A DNA stretch of 64,000 bases. It comes from Sialis fuliginosa. Lineage: Eukaryota > Arthropoda > Insecta > Megaloptera > Sialidae. Position 1 is the stretch's first letter. Every line of letters starts with the position of its first letter. Below are positions 1 through 10,928 of this stretch, piece by piece. The position numbers and the translations under genes are program-made. The stretch is taken from assembly GCA_961205875.1 (NCBI GenBank), contig OY540810.1:39804001-39868000 (forward strand). The letters run 5' to 3'. The notes under the pieces were generated by a model. That model was not told where the DNA came from. It did not search any database and saw only the letters and a program-made list of their open reading frames with translations.

Positions 1-885
1 AATTTTTCAAATTCCTTCGTTCATCCGGAGCATTATGTCATTAGCTAATGATCCCTTTTGTTTTTTGTTTTTTATTTCAGACGATCTAGTGACGAGCAGA
101 TACTTTTTTTTACCCTTCCCAAATTTGCTGTATCCCACATATTTTTTAATATTTTGCCATAAAAAAATTACAATGTTTTCTATAAATACATATCTTTCAT
201 GTGGAAAAACATTTGTTATTAATTATTTTAATGAGTGGCCAAAATAAAATCCTAAAAAAGAGCTTTTTTGGAAGTCCCAACTGGGTCTGCCCCCTTAATT
301 TTCATAAGATCTAAAACCCTATACGTACAGGTTTAGTCAAAAGAAAGGATCAGCCGATTTTTGTGTGGTTATTGACAATATCAATAAAATGTATTGATAA
401 AAAGTCAATGGAAAATTCAAGTTCACATTTTAGGCAGCCTTTTGTTTTTATTTTTCTTCGTCATATTTGGAACATAAGCACACGGTTGAAGTAAAACTTC
501 TTTTATTAAATTAATTATTGTATTAAATAAATAATCAAACGTTATTTTTTAACACAGAAAACCATACACCAACTTAAACTGACTTACATATACGCATTCA
601 TCTATCTTTCTCTTAAACATTTACTCATCTCTCTTTTACCCATAACCTACGTAAAGTGACTTATACGCATACGCTTTCTTCCATCTTTCTCTTATACATC
701 TACTCACGCATATGCACACTCTCCTAAGCGTTTCATCTTTAAAACGTGTCGAACATTAACATCTGCCGATAGTCGAGGTCATTCCAATTCACTTGTCTCG
801 CTAAAGAAGTTTCACTTCAAAAATAAGCACTGGATTAAAAATTTTAATTTTCAATACAGTGCCTACTTTATTAATATTTTTTTTA
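1..885. other. AT-rich sequence without a recognised gene
   Basis: No credible coding exon was found. A short open frame at 35-247 has no coding character. An imperfect direct duplication of about 55 bp is visible, centred on 577-632 and 654-709, both reading like 'tctttctctta-acat-tactca'. Otherwise nothing stands out. Confidence 0.5.
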
Positions 886-1221
886 TGTCCGGTATTACAA
901 AGGAGCTCGCAAAATTCACTAGCTTGCAAGCACTCTCAAATAGGGTATTAATTCTGTACTAGTATCTATGGATTAGCTATAAAATTTACAGCAGTGATAG
1001 GAGTACTTCAACTAATTGTAATACAATTGGCGACTTTAACTGCACAAAATAATTTTCATAATATAACCACTGTTTTAATACCGTTGGTGTTTACATACCA
1101 AACGTGCGCGAAAATTGTCAAACATTTCATGAAACTTAAAGAAAACTGTCAGATACGTTTGAAACCTCATTTAGAAGTGCTTGAAAGCTTGCAAATTTTG
1201 CTAGCTCGTTTATAACATTTT
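886..1221 (+). mobile_element. Harbinger-like MITE, copy 1 (ORF-bearing family)
   Basis: The left end TGTCCGGTATTACAAAGGAG is preceded by TTA. The right end is eroded ('tagctcgtttataac') and has lost the final GGACA. The interior at 994-1215 is an open frame in + orientation (begins MIGVLQLIVIQLATL) corresponding to the frame found in the other copies. Terminal repeats TGTCCGGTATTATAAAGGAG and a 3-bp TTA duplication, seen in better copies, point to the PIF/Harbinger superfamily. Confidence 0.75.
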
Positions 1222-2162
1222 AGTTAAGAATTCAATTTCTCATTTTTTTCAAATATACACGACTGTGTTATTTTTATAGTAGAGAGAAAAAATATATATT
1301 TCCAAATATTATATATTATATGTGCAATATTGCTATTTAGAAAAAAATTCATGACTTCATAGCTATGAAGTCACCATGAAAAAAGAACAGAAGACTTCCT
1401 AAAAAAAGTGTTTGAATTCACCATTAAATATTTTTACGTAAACATTTAGGTAAATAATTTTTTTTTACTAACCCTGTATATGTTTCTTTATTTTTACAAT
1501 TAAAAGTAATACAAAAAATATTATATAACAGAAAGATGGTTTTAATTTTTTTAAATGACAACTTTATAAAACTTAATCGTTTACATCAGATCTAAAACAA
1601 ATCGATAATTACTTTTTGAGGGAACCTTAAAGACAAAAGTGTATGCTTCGAAATCCACAATACGCTTAGAAATTAAAAATATTTTTCACATTCATTTTAG
1701 ATAAATATACCTACATATATAAAATATAAAATTATGACATTTATTAGACACTTTTACCTATTAACCCTAACTAGGACAGCTAAAACATCCCTTCCAATTC
1801 ACTCTTACATAATATAATTACATTAATAATTTAATAATAAGTTTCTCTAAATTTGTGATGTTTAATTTCTTTTCATTTTAATTCAATTAAAAAGTTGAAA
1901 ATACGCAATTGAAATTTAAAAAAAACCTGTTCAGAAATAAAAATACTCAGTTCCGTACAATTTTTAATTTAATAACAGCATTAATGTCGTTCAGAAGTCA
2001 ACATGACTAAAATAAAATGCTTTATGTATAAAGTCTAATATACATAAATTGTTCTGTACATATGTTAAATATTGGTGTTAGTAACGTTAGTGTATTGTAA
2101 CGAAATAACGCTAGTTTTGCGTTACGGTACAGTTATAGCGTAACGCGTATGAATAAGCCTTA

Positions 2163-2331
2163 AACTAAAATATACACCTTAACCACAATAACGTGTTTCG
2201 ACTTCACAAGAAGTCCTCATCAGGAGCCTAACAGTTCCAGTCTGGAACTGTTAGGACTTCTTGTGAAGTCGAAACACGTGTCGAGTGACATTGGTTTATT
2301 GTGGTTAAGGTGTATATTTTAGTTTAAGTGA
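2163..2331. repeat. Foldback element with hammerhead-like core
   Basis: An inverted repeat. The left arm starts 'aactaaaatatacacctt' at about 2164, and the right arm ends 'aaggtgtatattttagttt'. The centre 'ctaacagttccag/tctggaactgttag' at about 2227-2253 is a perfect stem. The minus strand across about 2190-2235 reads CTGATGA, a 6-bp stem GACTTC-TTGT-GAAGTC, then GAAAC. This is the arrangement of a hammerhead ribozyme core apart from one extra G before the stem. The right arm carries 18 extra bases, and its tail recurs at 63471-63497. Confidence 0.7.
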
Positions 2332-2335
2332 CTAG

Positions 2336-2910
2336 AAATCACAGTTTCTCCGTTTTTCCAGTAGCGTATGAATAAGACTAATTGCTTCATCGCTATATCG
2401 AAGATACGAGAAGCTTTGCGATCGTTTCACTTGATCATTTCGTTTCGGGTCAAGATAAACAGTTTTTTCCGTGTCAGTCTGTCTGTATGTCTGTCCCATG
2501 AATCCTTGTCTCACGCATAACTCATTAAAATCTTGTGTAAGGGACAAAATAATTATTTTTTCAAGTAACTCAAGAATGACACATGTTACGTGAAAAATTT
2601 AATAGAATCTTTTTTGTAGAACTATCAGTTTTCGGTAAAATAGGTCACCACAACTTAAACATAATAAAAAATTCTCAAGATTTATCTCCTTTTGCTTAAA
2701 AAATCGTCATTTGTTTTTTTTAATTGATATTTACTTTAACATATTTAATGCAGTTTTGACGTTTACATTGCAGAAAAATTTAGATTTGGATTGAAATTAT
2801 TAAAAAATTAATACGAAAAAATAATCAGGCGCGTATTAAGAAAAATGTTTTGAATAAAATTGTATCATATAAAAAATAAACACTGTGCATTTACTTGGCA
2901 TATGTTTTTA
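2336..2910 (-). repeat. Dispersed repeat family B, copy
   Basis: Family B is recognised by 'gatacgagaagctttg', 'gatcgtttcacttgatc', a run of 'gtctgtctgtatgtctgt', 'cacgcataactcat', 'acacatgttacgt' and, further on, 'aataatcaggcgcgt'. Similar blocks occur at 5340-5520, 5934-6145, 9434-9910, 12050-12430, 13240-13330 and 20430-20500. Open frames read through it on the opposite strand (residues TKSVCLDVKRKDQ recur), but it has no terminal inverted repeats. It is probably the 3' part of a retroelement or a Helitron-type element; the class is undecided. Confidence 0.6.
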
Positions 2911-3520
2911 TTTTGTTATGTACCCATACCTTAGATTAGGAAAGACTATGGATACATAACAACCAATGCTAGTCCGTATATGAAAGTGTTACCAAAATTT
3001 ATCGACGGCCATCTTTTTTTAATTGTCAAAATCGCACATGCTTTAAATTACAATTGAATTTAGTATGTATGAGAGATGATAGTTCCAAATAGACGTTTCT
3101 ACTGAAATACTTTTAAACTCAATATAAAACATTTATTATTAATTAATTTTATAATTCGAAACAATTGATTTTTAAATTTTAAAATCTGAATGATACGTCA
3201 ATGATCCGTAGAGCGATTTTTCGTGGTGCGATATGGTAACAACGCTAGGTAATGTGTTATTTGTCCTTTATCTTTCCTTGTCTAAGACCCATACCAATAC
3301 AGCTGTAACAAAATGAGTAACGTAACTGAAAAAAACACCCGGTTACCAATTCTGTTAAATATTGAACGATTTTCTTTTGTTCTCAGAAAGTACTCCACTA
3401 ATCAAGCTCTCTGACACAATAATTAACTGACTTACATCGACAACTGAGCATGTGATTAATGATAGATTCTTTTCAGGGAAAAAAGCTCAAAGTTTCAAAC
3501 CCAGATAAAAAATTGTGTAC

Positions 3521-4153
3521 CAGTGTATTCCAAGTTGATTAAGACAAGAAATTTAACATTAGAAGTGTTGAAGTAGCTGTATAAATTTAACGATGTGTGA
3601 TTGGTGCATTTTGAAATACTGCAACAAAATAAACTAAACTGATAAATTTTAAATTAGTCAGTAGTGTTTTGTTTTCAAAATAATTATTAAAAACAAAACA
3701 CTATTGACTAATTTAAAATTTATCAGTTAGTTTCGAGGCGGCATTTCAAAATCGCACATCGATATATTTGTCCAAAAGCTACTACAATACGGTATTATAA
3801 AGGAGCTAGCAAATTTTGCTGCTTCAAATGGGGTATTAACTCTGTGATGGTATCTATGGATTAACTATGGAAATTAGAGCAGTGATACTTTAACTTATTG
3901 TAACACAGTTGGCGACTCTGACCGTACAAAATAATTCGCATAATATAACCACTGTTTTAATACCGTTGGTGTTTATTTACCACTCGTGCGCGAAAATTAT
4001 CAAACACTTCATGAAACTACAAGAGAACTGTCAGATAGGTTAGAAACCTCATTTAAAAATGCTTGCTAGCTAGCAAATTTTGCTAATTCGTTTATAATAC
4101 GCGACATAATTCACCCAATGTTAAATTTCCTATTAACAATTTGGAATACAGTG
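3521..4153. mobile_element. Tc1/mariner-like MITE interrupted by another MITE
   Basis: Starts CAGTGTATTCCAAGTTGAT and ends 'caatttggaatacagtg', the same terminal repeats as the complete copy at 7418-7764. An inner palindrome around 3650-3731 ('gtgttttgtttt' / 'aaaacaaaacac') also matches that copy. The sequence is split at 3785/4107 by a Harbinger-like MITE, after which the element resumes at 'aatgttaaatttcc'. Confidence 0.8.
3786..4106 (+). mobile_element. Harbinger-like MITE, copy 2, nested
   Basis: The left end reads ACGGTATTATAAAGGAGCTA and the right end 'ttcgtttataatacgcgaca'. The interior matches the ORF-bearing family, but the frame beginning at about 3867 is interrupted by a stop at codon 9 and another near the end. 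It sits inside the mariner-like element at 3521-4153. Confidence 0.8.
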
Positions 4154-4577
4154 TATAGATAAAAACAATGCTACCTATTTTTAGTGAAATTAATCACATT
4201 GGCTTTTAATCGGCTCAAATTTTTGTAATTAATCTGTTATTAATTAAAACAAAAATATATAATTTTAAAAGGAAATTTTAAAGTTACTTTTTCTATAAAG
4301 ATTGATAACTGAGGTATACCTATACATAGGTACAATATTCTTTTTACAAGTGGAAGTTATAGTTTACAAGTGCTGTCGAAGCGAAATCTTTCTTTTTGAA
4401 GTTTTAAAAAATTTATTATATTCTTTATTAAATACACTCAACAAGTCTAGAAGTAGTAACTTTGTTGGTTTTGAAAATTAAAAAAAAAAATACAATATAC
4501 ATACATATAAGTTGTTTTTATTCTCTTCGTATTTAGAATTTCATTATAACAGTATCTTTGAAATATTATATGTTCTA

Positions 4578-5000
4578 TACAGGATGTCCGAAAAATCGCC
4601 TACTTCGGGAGGTGATTCTGGACCCAAAAACAAGCAAAAAAGTTCATATAAACATAGGTCTGGAAATGAACCGTTTCCGAGTTATAGCTACTTTTATGTT
4701 CAAAAATCGTAATTTTTTTCTTTAATTATTTAATTTTTTTATTAAATTAAAAATTTTTATTTTTTAATTTTTATTTAATTTTTAATTTTCAATTTTTGTT
4801 TTTAAATTTTTTTTAATTTTTCAATATTTGTAAATACGATTACATTATTTTTAAAATAAAACAGTAATATAATATTGAAAAAATTGAAAAAAAAGTAAAA
4901 AAATTAAAATTAAAAAAAAAATTTAAATAAAAATTAAAAAATAAAATGTTTATTTGAACTTTTTTGCTTGTTTTTGGAGTAGGTTTTCGGACACCCTGTA
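4578..5000. mobile_element. TIR element with ACAGGATGTCCGAAAA ends
   Basis: Inverted ends ACAGGATGTCCGAAAA and TTTTCGGACACCCTGT, with TA-rich flanks. A second, inner inverted match is 'aacaagcaaaaaagttc' against 'gaacttttttgcttgtt'. The centre (4710-4940) is almost pure A/T. The short open frame through its left half is not a gene. Probably a Tc1/mariner-type MITE. Confidence 0.75.
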
Positions 5001-5339
5001 TAGTAATAATATACTAAATTAATATCATGGCCCACACATCCTATAACGCGCCCCCAGAATTATTGGCGGGACCTCTAATAAATTTTTTAATAGGAATTTT
5101 TAAATGACTTTTTAGGTTTTTCAATTCAATTTTAATACGAAAATACTAATTAAAGCCTTATTTTTTTTCTCGCCGAGCCTCAGGATTAAAGTCTTGTCAA
5201 CCCCCTGATTAATATACTTTTGTCTGAAATAATTTTTGTACGACTTTGACTTTCCCAATAATAAAAGATTTTAGACATTTAATAATTTTTCTAATCAGAA
5301 ACCATTAACTTTAAAAAAAAAGTGTAAAAAATGTTTATT

Positions 5340-5530
5340 TTAATCCAGATTTCAGGGGATAAACGGGCACACGGACAGACAGACAGACACGGAACGAAAA
5401 GTGTTTGTCTTGACATGAAACGGAAAGATCAATTTAAAATTTTGAAATCGGAAAACATTTTTTTTGTCTCAATCTAAAACGATCACAAAGTTTCTCGTAT
5501 CTTCGATATTGCGTGGAAGCAATATTCATT
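5340..5530 (+). repeat. Family B fragment
   Basis: Contains 'gacagacagacacggaacg', 'aaaagtgtttgtcttgac', 'atgaaacggaaagatcaat' and 'tttctcgtatcttcgata', all matching family B in the orientation opposite to the copy at 2336-2910. Confidence 0.65.
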
Positions 5531-5933
5531 AATAAAATATAAATGGCATTAAATGGTAATAGAAATCGAAATTATATTTTTTTAAACCCATCTACAAATA
5601 AATTCTCATTTGAAAATAATTATGTTGTTTTCCTACAGATTTAATTTTAACTTTAATTGCAATGAATCTCTTGTACATTTCAACGAACCCAAATTTCTCT
5701 CGAGACCTTACATCGATCAATCTATGACAAAATACATTTGTGTAATACACCACGCTACCTACATGAAATTCGATAACAATGTCTTGTTAGAAACTCTATA
5801 CTGCAACCTTAAACTACCAATAATATCAATCCAAATAGCATGTATCCTATATTTGTAACATGATAAAATTAAATAAAAGGAAAATGTAAACCTTGAAAAA
5901 TGTAGAAAAAATTAATATTTTGGTTATTTTTAA

Positions 5934-6150
5934 ATGGGACTGTCCTCTAGTCAGACCCAACCAATAAAACCAAGTTTCATTAATATTGGTTCAGTGGTTC
6001 ATGAGAACACAGAGACACACACAGACAGACAGACAGACAATCACAATACCAAAAGTGTTTGTTTTGACCTTAAACGGAAAGATCAAGTGAAAAAAAATGT
6101 TTTCTTTAAAAACGATCACAAAGCTTCTCGTATCTTCGGTATGGTGAATA
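5934..6150 (+). repeat. Family B fragment with open frame
   Basis: Contains 'gacagacagacagacaatc', 'aaaagtgtttgttttgac' and 'cttctcgtatcttcggt'. An 89-codon open frame (5934-6203) crosses it. Its TKSVCFDLKRKDQ resembles frames in other copies, so the similarity is repeat-driven. Confidence 0.65.
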
Positions 6151-6892
6151 ACCAAAACAAATATAGAATTATAGAATTTATTAAAAAACTGTTTTTGGGA
6201 TAGATGCTAACGTTATGTAGCGAGTAATATCCTTAAATTATAAACAAATAAGAAAATAGGAGCCAAGAAATATTTTATTTGGTGGTCCAAAATTTACCAG
6301 TCCAATTCTGGTAATATTACAACAATAATGATAAGGATCGATCCACACTATCGTACCGGGTAAAAGTGAAACAAGCTTGCAACTAAAAAACTAATTTGTT
6401 TATAAGAGACTTATAAAAACTGACATCATCATTAAAGGTTTGTTAAAGCGACCTGAAAATATGAATCGTGTAATAAGTGATGTGTCACCCCTACAGATTT
6501 CCCTGTTAGTCGATGTCAAAACGTGTGAATTAAATTTTAATTCTTTCCACATAACTTTCTGTATAGCTCAGATATTAAAGTTACAATTTCACATTGATAT
6601 GCCACAAAGAAGATAAATCAAAGTTGCCTTTGTAGCTTTTCTTTTAATTTTTCGAGAAATATTTTCTATTAGAGGCCTGTTTCACTTTTTCCCAAACTAG
6701 AGGTTAAGAATGAAACACATTTTTTTTATTATTAAAGTCCGTGTTGTATCGTACAGTTCAAATGACGTAAGTATTTAAAATGGTTATTTATAAGCGCATC
6801 TAGTAGAAAAAATTAAAGTATGAATTTGTATCGTTAACTGTCAAAAAACATGAAAGATTTGTATTTTGTTTCACCAGTTGACCCTATAGTAA

Positions 6893-7045
6893 AATCTGTG
6901 TTGGAGCGTTTTTGGATCGAGACCGGCACGATATCTATAGTGTGAATTATTTCATTGTTTATTGTTTATTTATATTTGATTGGAACGGGACCGAATCGAG
7001 ACCGGAGCGAGACAGGCACGATAGTCTGGATCGGCTCTAACAATA
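6893..7045 (+). repeat. Dispersed repeat family E, copy 1
   Basis: Recognised by 'gagaccggcacgatatctat', 'attgtttattgtttattta' and 'ggcacgatagtctggatc'. Related blocks are at 29935-30150 (opposite strand) and 50580-50700. No terminal repeats or coding potential are visible. Confidence 0.55.
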
Positions 7046-7417
7046 ATAAATGCCTTTTTTATTTGTTTTTAATTAAAAAACAAGTTGGTACATTTTATTT
7101 TGTTATTTTAGAGTGCAGTGTCAATACAAAAAATTATATCTGTCATCATACCATTCAAAGATAACCTGAATTTTGTATACACATCAACCTATGTAATCAA
7201 AACTTGTAGGTAGATATTATAGATCAGTAATTTCCAAACTGGGAGGCGCGAAAAATTTCACAGAAATGTAATGTGAGATTAGTTTTTTTGAGGGAGGCGT
7301 ATTAACATAAAGTTTGGAAACCAAAGATAAATTAGATAAATTTTTGTAACTTTTAAACAAAGATTTATTTCATAATATCTTTCTTGTATTACTTTTAATT
7401 TACATGTATTGTATATA

Positions 7418-7764
7418 CAGTGTATTCCAAATTGATGACACAGGAAATTTAACATGGGGACAATTAGAAATGAAATTTAACAATATGTGATTGGTGCATT
7501 TTGAAATGCCGCCTCGAAACTAACTGATCAATTTAAAAAAATCAATAGTATTTTGTTTTCAACTTAAATGAAATTAAAATAAACATCCTTGATAAAATTA
7601 CAATAATATTTTTTGACAGATATAAATTTGAAAACAAAATACTAATGACTATTTTATTAAATTTTGTGGCGGCATTTCAAAATCCACCAATCACACATCT
7701 TTACTACAACATTTCTAATTATCACCATGTTAAAATAATGTCTAAATCAACTTGGAATACACTG
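7418..7764. mobile_element. Tc1/mariner-like MITE, complete copy
   Basis: Terminal inverted repeats CAGTGTATTCCAAATTGAT and 'atcaacttggaatacactg' with TA on both sides. The arms extend inward as a long palindrome, with 'gattggtgcattttgaaatg' answered by 'catttcaaaatccaccaatc'. 347 bp and no coding capacity. TA target duplication and CAGTG ends fit the Tc1/mariner superfamily. Confidence 0.88.
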
Positions 7765-7914
7765 TATAAGTATACTAACATTCAATTTGGCTGATTTTTT
7801 TTTATATAAAAAATTCCCCAAAAGTTATACAACAATTAACCACACTAAATAATTCACAGGAATAATTCCGGCACAGAACTGAACAAACGAACCACGTCGT
7901 AACAATCGACTAAA

Positions 7915-8112
7915 CAATAACAACAATACTCGCGTGCATTTGTAACCGGCGGGCAAACAACGGAAGAAGAAGATGCGACGGTATGATCACGCGTGTGTTC
8001 GCTGTACAACCGGTCGCGGGTATCTGACCCGACGGCGCTCTGAGCTATGCGACGCCGCGGCCGTCGATGACGCCGACGCACCCTAGCGGCTAGACAAGGC
8101 GCACCACGTTCC
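7915..8112. promoter_or_regulatory. CpG- and GC-rich island, candidate promoter or first exon
   Basis: This stretch is strikingly richer in G+C and in CpG than anything around it (cgacgccgcggccgtcgatg, 'cgccgacgcaccctagcgg'). It has no repeat relatives in the window. Open frames cross it on both strands (for example 7854-8114 minus) but neither resembles a known protein. In an AT-rich insect genome this composition commonly marks a promoter plus 5' UTR, so it could start a gene whose body lies outside the window or whose exons I did not recognise. Role inferred from composition alone. Confidence 0.35.
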
Positions 8113-8321
8113 AAGATATTACCCTTATGATGGATGCGATGCGGTTAAAGTCCTATTTACCTAGATCGCACCGTGATTTTTCTGCGTGTGTGTCGCAAGG
8201 GACTTGTTTTTGTGTTGCTGTTTGTGTAAATATATTTTTTTTTTGCTGTGGATGTGCGTGGGGTTATAATTTTATGGTTTTGTTTAAAAAATTATCAAAA
8301 TTGATACATTTACAGCCCTTA

Positions 8322-9214
8322 GGCCCTCCGCACACGATGCGATTGTTTTGCAACGAGAATCGCAAACCAGTTGCGGAAGTGAATTTTTTACAACTGGTTT
8401 GCAATCGATTTAAGTCCTCGTTCCGCACACGAGCGCGACTGAATCTTGATCAGTCGACAGTTTTATGGGAATTGCCGTGATAAAAAAACGCGATTTTTTA
8501 AAGTTTTTTTGACTTGAATACCTAGGAAGGTTATAATTGTATAGAACTTCATGTTTATCCACCTCCTCGACGAATTTAATGTTCATTTATTCTGAATGAA
8601 CTAACTAACAAACTTACAATAATAATAATTAACTAAATTTTAATTAGAAATAAATAATAATATTATTATAATTATAAAGCTAAAATATCATGCAACCACG
8701 CAACTGAAACCGAAATTCGAGCTGCAAGCACAGTTTCACGAAACCAGTTGGAAACTGATTGCAAATCAGTTTTGTTTCGGTCGCACCGTGTGCGGAGGGC
8801 CATTACGTTACACTCAGTGGCGTAGCGAGGGGGGGGCAAGGGGGGTTATCATGCCCCGGGCGCTACTTATAAAGGGGCGCCAAAAGGCTCTGAAACGTTT
8901 TGAACCGCATAAACTTAATTTTAGAATATGCAACTGAACACTTTTTTTTTTTTTTTTTTTCGTCGTGAAAATGTAGAATGTATTTAATAAATAAGATTTG
9001 AGAAAGTTAAATACTCAATTACCTTTTTTTTTTTTTTTTAGTCACGTCAATTTTAATTGAAATTAATTATGAAAAAAAATATTATTATTTTTTAAAAATT
9101 ATTTTTGAGGGCGCCAAAAAGATATCGTGCCCCGGGCGCCAATTATGCTTACTACGCCACTGGTTACACTTGCGCAACTGGTTTGCAATTCTCGTTGCAA
9201 AACGGTTGATGGCC
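8322..9214. mobile_element. Harbinger-like element with GGCC ends and nested hAT
   Basis: The left end GGCCCTCCGCACACGATGCG continues as 'gttttgcaacgagaatcgca'. The right end has 'aattctcgttgcaaaac' then 'ggttgatggcc'. TTA flanks both ends, a 3-bp duplication typical of PIF/Harbinger. An extra inverted copy of the outermost end ('gtgtgcggagggcc', to 8801) lies internally, as if two elements or a rearranged one are involved. A hAT-like element is inserted at 8815-9162. Boundaries good, interior history uncertain. Confidence 0.65.
8815..9162. mobile_element. hAT-like MITE with 8-bp target duplication
   Basis: Ends CAGTGGCGTAGCGAG and 'tactacgccactg' are flanked on both sides by GTTACACT (8807-8814 and 9163-9170). 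Near both ends it has matching 'gccccgggcgc' blocks. 348 bp, non-coding, with poly-T runs. The 8-bp duplication and CAGTGGCGTAG end are standard for hAT-derived elements. Confidence 0.9.
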
Positions 9215-9433
9215 TTACACACTAGCGACTTTTAATAACACGACTATCGCGTCATACTCGTAGCATGCTATTGTATGCAGCGTGACTATCACCACAGTGT
9301 GTAACAATGTAAAATGAATGTACGCTAGTATGTAAAATGGTAAAATGACTATATATAATATTTACATGTTTTTAACTTTATAGAAAACTTTAATTGCGTT
9401 TTTCTCGAAACGACTTTTGCTTCCTCGCAATAA

Positions 9434-9910
9434 CGGAGATACGAGAAGCTTTGTGATCGTTTTAGAATGAGACAAAAAAAATGTTCTCCGATTTCAAAAT
9501 TTTAAATTGATCTTTCCATTTCACACCAAGACAAACACTTTTCGTTCCATGTCTGTCTATGTGTCTGTTCCCTGAATTCTTGTCACACGCATAACTCATG
9601 AACCACTGAACCGATATTAATGAAACTTGGTTGGATGGTTGGGTCTGACTTGAGGACGCTCCCAAAATATTATTTTTTTCAATATATCTCAAGAACAACA
9701 CATGTTACGTAAAAATTTAATAGAATCTTTCATTTGTTGTATACGAAAAAATAATCAGGTGCGTCTTAAGAAAAGTTTCGAACTAATATTTTTTATTAAA
9801 ATTGTATAAAAATTAAATAATTAACCAATGCCTTAAATTGTTTAATAATTAACTACTTTTGATGAATTTAGCACGACGAATCACTGTACATTTACTTGGT
9901 ATATGATTTT
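9434..9910 (-). repeat. Dispersed repeat family B, long copy
   Basis: Contains 'gagatacgagaagctttgtg', 'ctctccgatttcaaaattt' with single-base differences, 'gtctgtctatgtgtctgtt', 'cacacgcataactcatgaac' and 'aacacatgttacgtaaaa'. It extends through 'aataatcaggtgcgtcttaa' to 'ttacttggtatatg'. The extension also follows the copy at 2336 and is found inverted at 12610-12800, so it belongs to the element. Confidence 0.6.
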
Positions 9911-10028
9911 TTTTATTTCTACAACCCTTCACCAAAATTTCGATGGGACAATGTACAGGAATTTTTTTACATCGAGGCTCATAACTGTAAATTTTTAATA
10001 TTTTTCAATAAAAATTGGTATTGATATA

Positions 10029-10474
10029 CACCTATCCCCCGATTTACACGGTAGATACGTTCTGCACAAAACCGTGTAAACTGAAATCTTGGATTTTGCT
10101 AAGTAAAATCGTGTAAAACGAAGAAAAAAAACCCAAAATGTGCATGATTCAGTAATTTATTTAAGTAAAACAAAAGTCAGACATCTTGGAAAACTCAAAA
10201 TTGTTCTTAGTTCATAAAACAACAAACATATGAAAGTAGTATAAGTAGATATTTAATTTATTTTACATTAGGAACAAAAAATTAAAAAAGACTCTTAAAA
10301 ATTAATTATAAGTTTAATCACTATCATCGCTTTCTTGAACTATCAATCGTTTCTTTCTGATAGGTATGATGTTACTCTCATCACTTGAGCTTTCTTGGTG
10401 TAATTCTTTGTATAGGCGTATATGGAGCGGAATAAACATTTTTTTAAATTGTCGTGTAAAACGGGGGATTGGTG
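10029..10474 (-). mobile_element. Pogo/Tigger-like element remnant
   Basis: Ends CACCTATCCCCCGATTTACA and 'gtgtaaaacgggggattggtg' are inverted repeats flanked by TA. The ends are like the Tigger/pogo group. The minus strand from about 10410 to 10314 can be read as an acidic-serine C-terminal tail (ESSSDESN ... KKRLIVQESDDSD then stop), typical of Tigger-type transposases. The rest of the transposase is missing, so it is a deleted derivative. Confidence 0.7.
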
Positions 10475-10928
10475 TATACTTAATAAAATGCCGTTTTATC
10501 CGATCCTAAAATAATTTGCTATACCTGCGAAAAAAATTCCCAAACATTGATAATTTTTTGACCCGTCACAATGGCTATACATTTTTAAAACAGAACACTT
10601 CAACCGAGTTCTCAAATTAAATCCTTCACATTCATTGCACACTGACAGTCTAAAAAGACATTTCGAATTGCGAGTGGTCAACTAACGATTGTAACAAGAG
10701 GAGTTTTGGGATAACAAAGTTTGTAACATTAATTATTCTGTCAGAGTTTGGCAAGCATCTTTATAGTAAAACTAACAGGGGAAAGTTGACCTGTCACGTC
10801 TTTGCATGGATTAAAACTATTTGATCTTCGACTACTAGTATTACAAAGATTATTTACTTGGTAATGATATTATGCATTTATTAATATATGTAGTTATTAA
10901 TTGTTCTATTTATAGGGCTTCTAATTAA

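Noticed and set aside
560..720. Imperfect duplication with CT-rich blocks, considered as a satellite
   Set aside because: Only two diverged units, no array; noted as a minor repeat.
4710..4940. Extended A/T palindromic-looking stretch, considered as a replication origin or scaffold attachment site
   Set aside because: It lies within a TIR element and the symmetry is what poly-A/T sequence gives by chance.
7854..8114. Arg-rich minus-strand open frame
   Set aside because: The Arg richness reflects CpG-rich DNA; no family features. Kept only as a composition anomaly.
8127..8480. 117-codon plus-strand open frame
   Set aside because: It runs into the Harbinger-like element and resembles no known protein.
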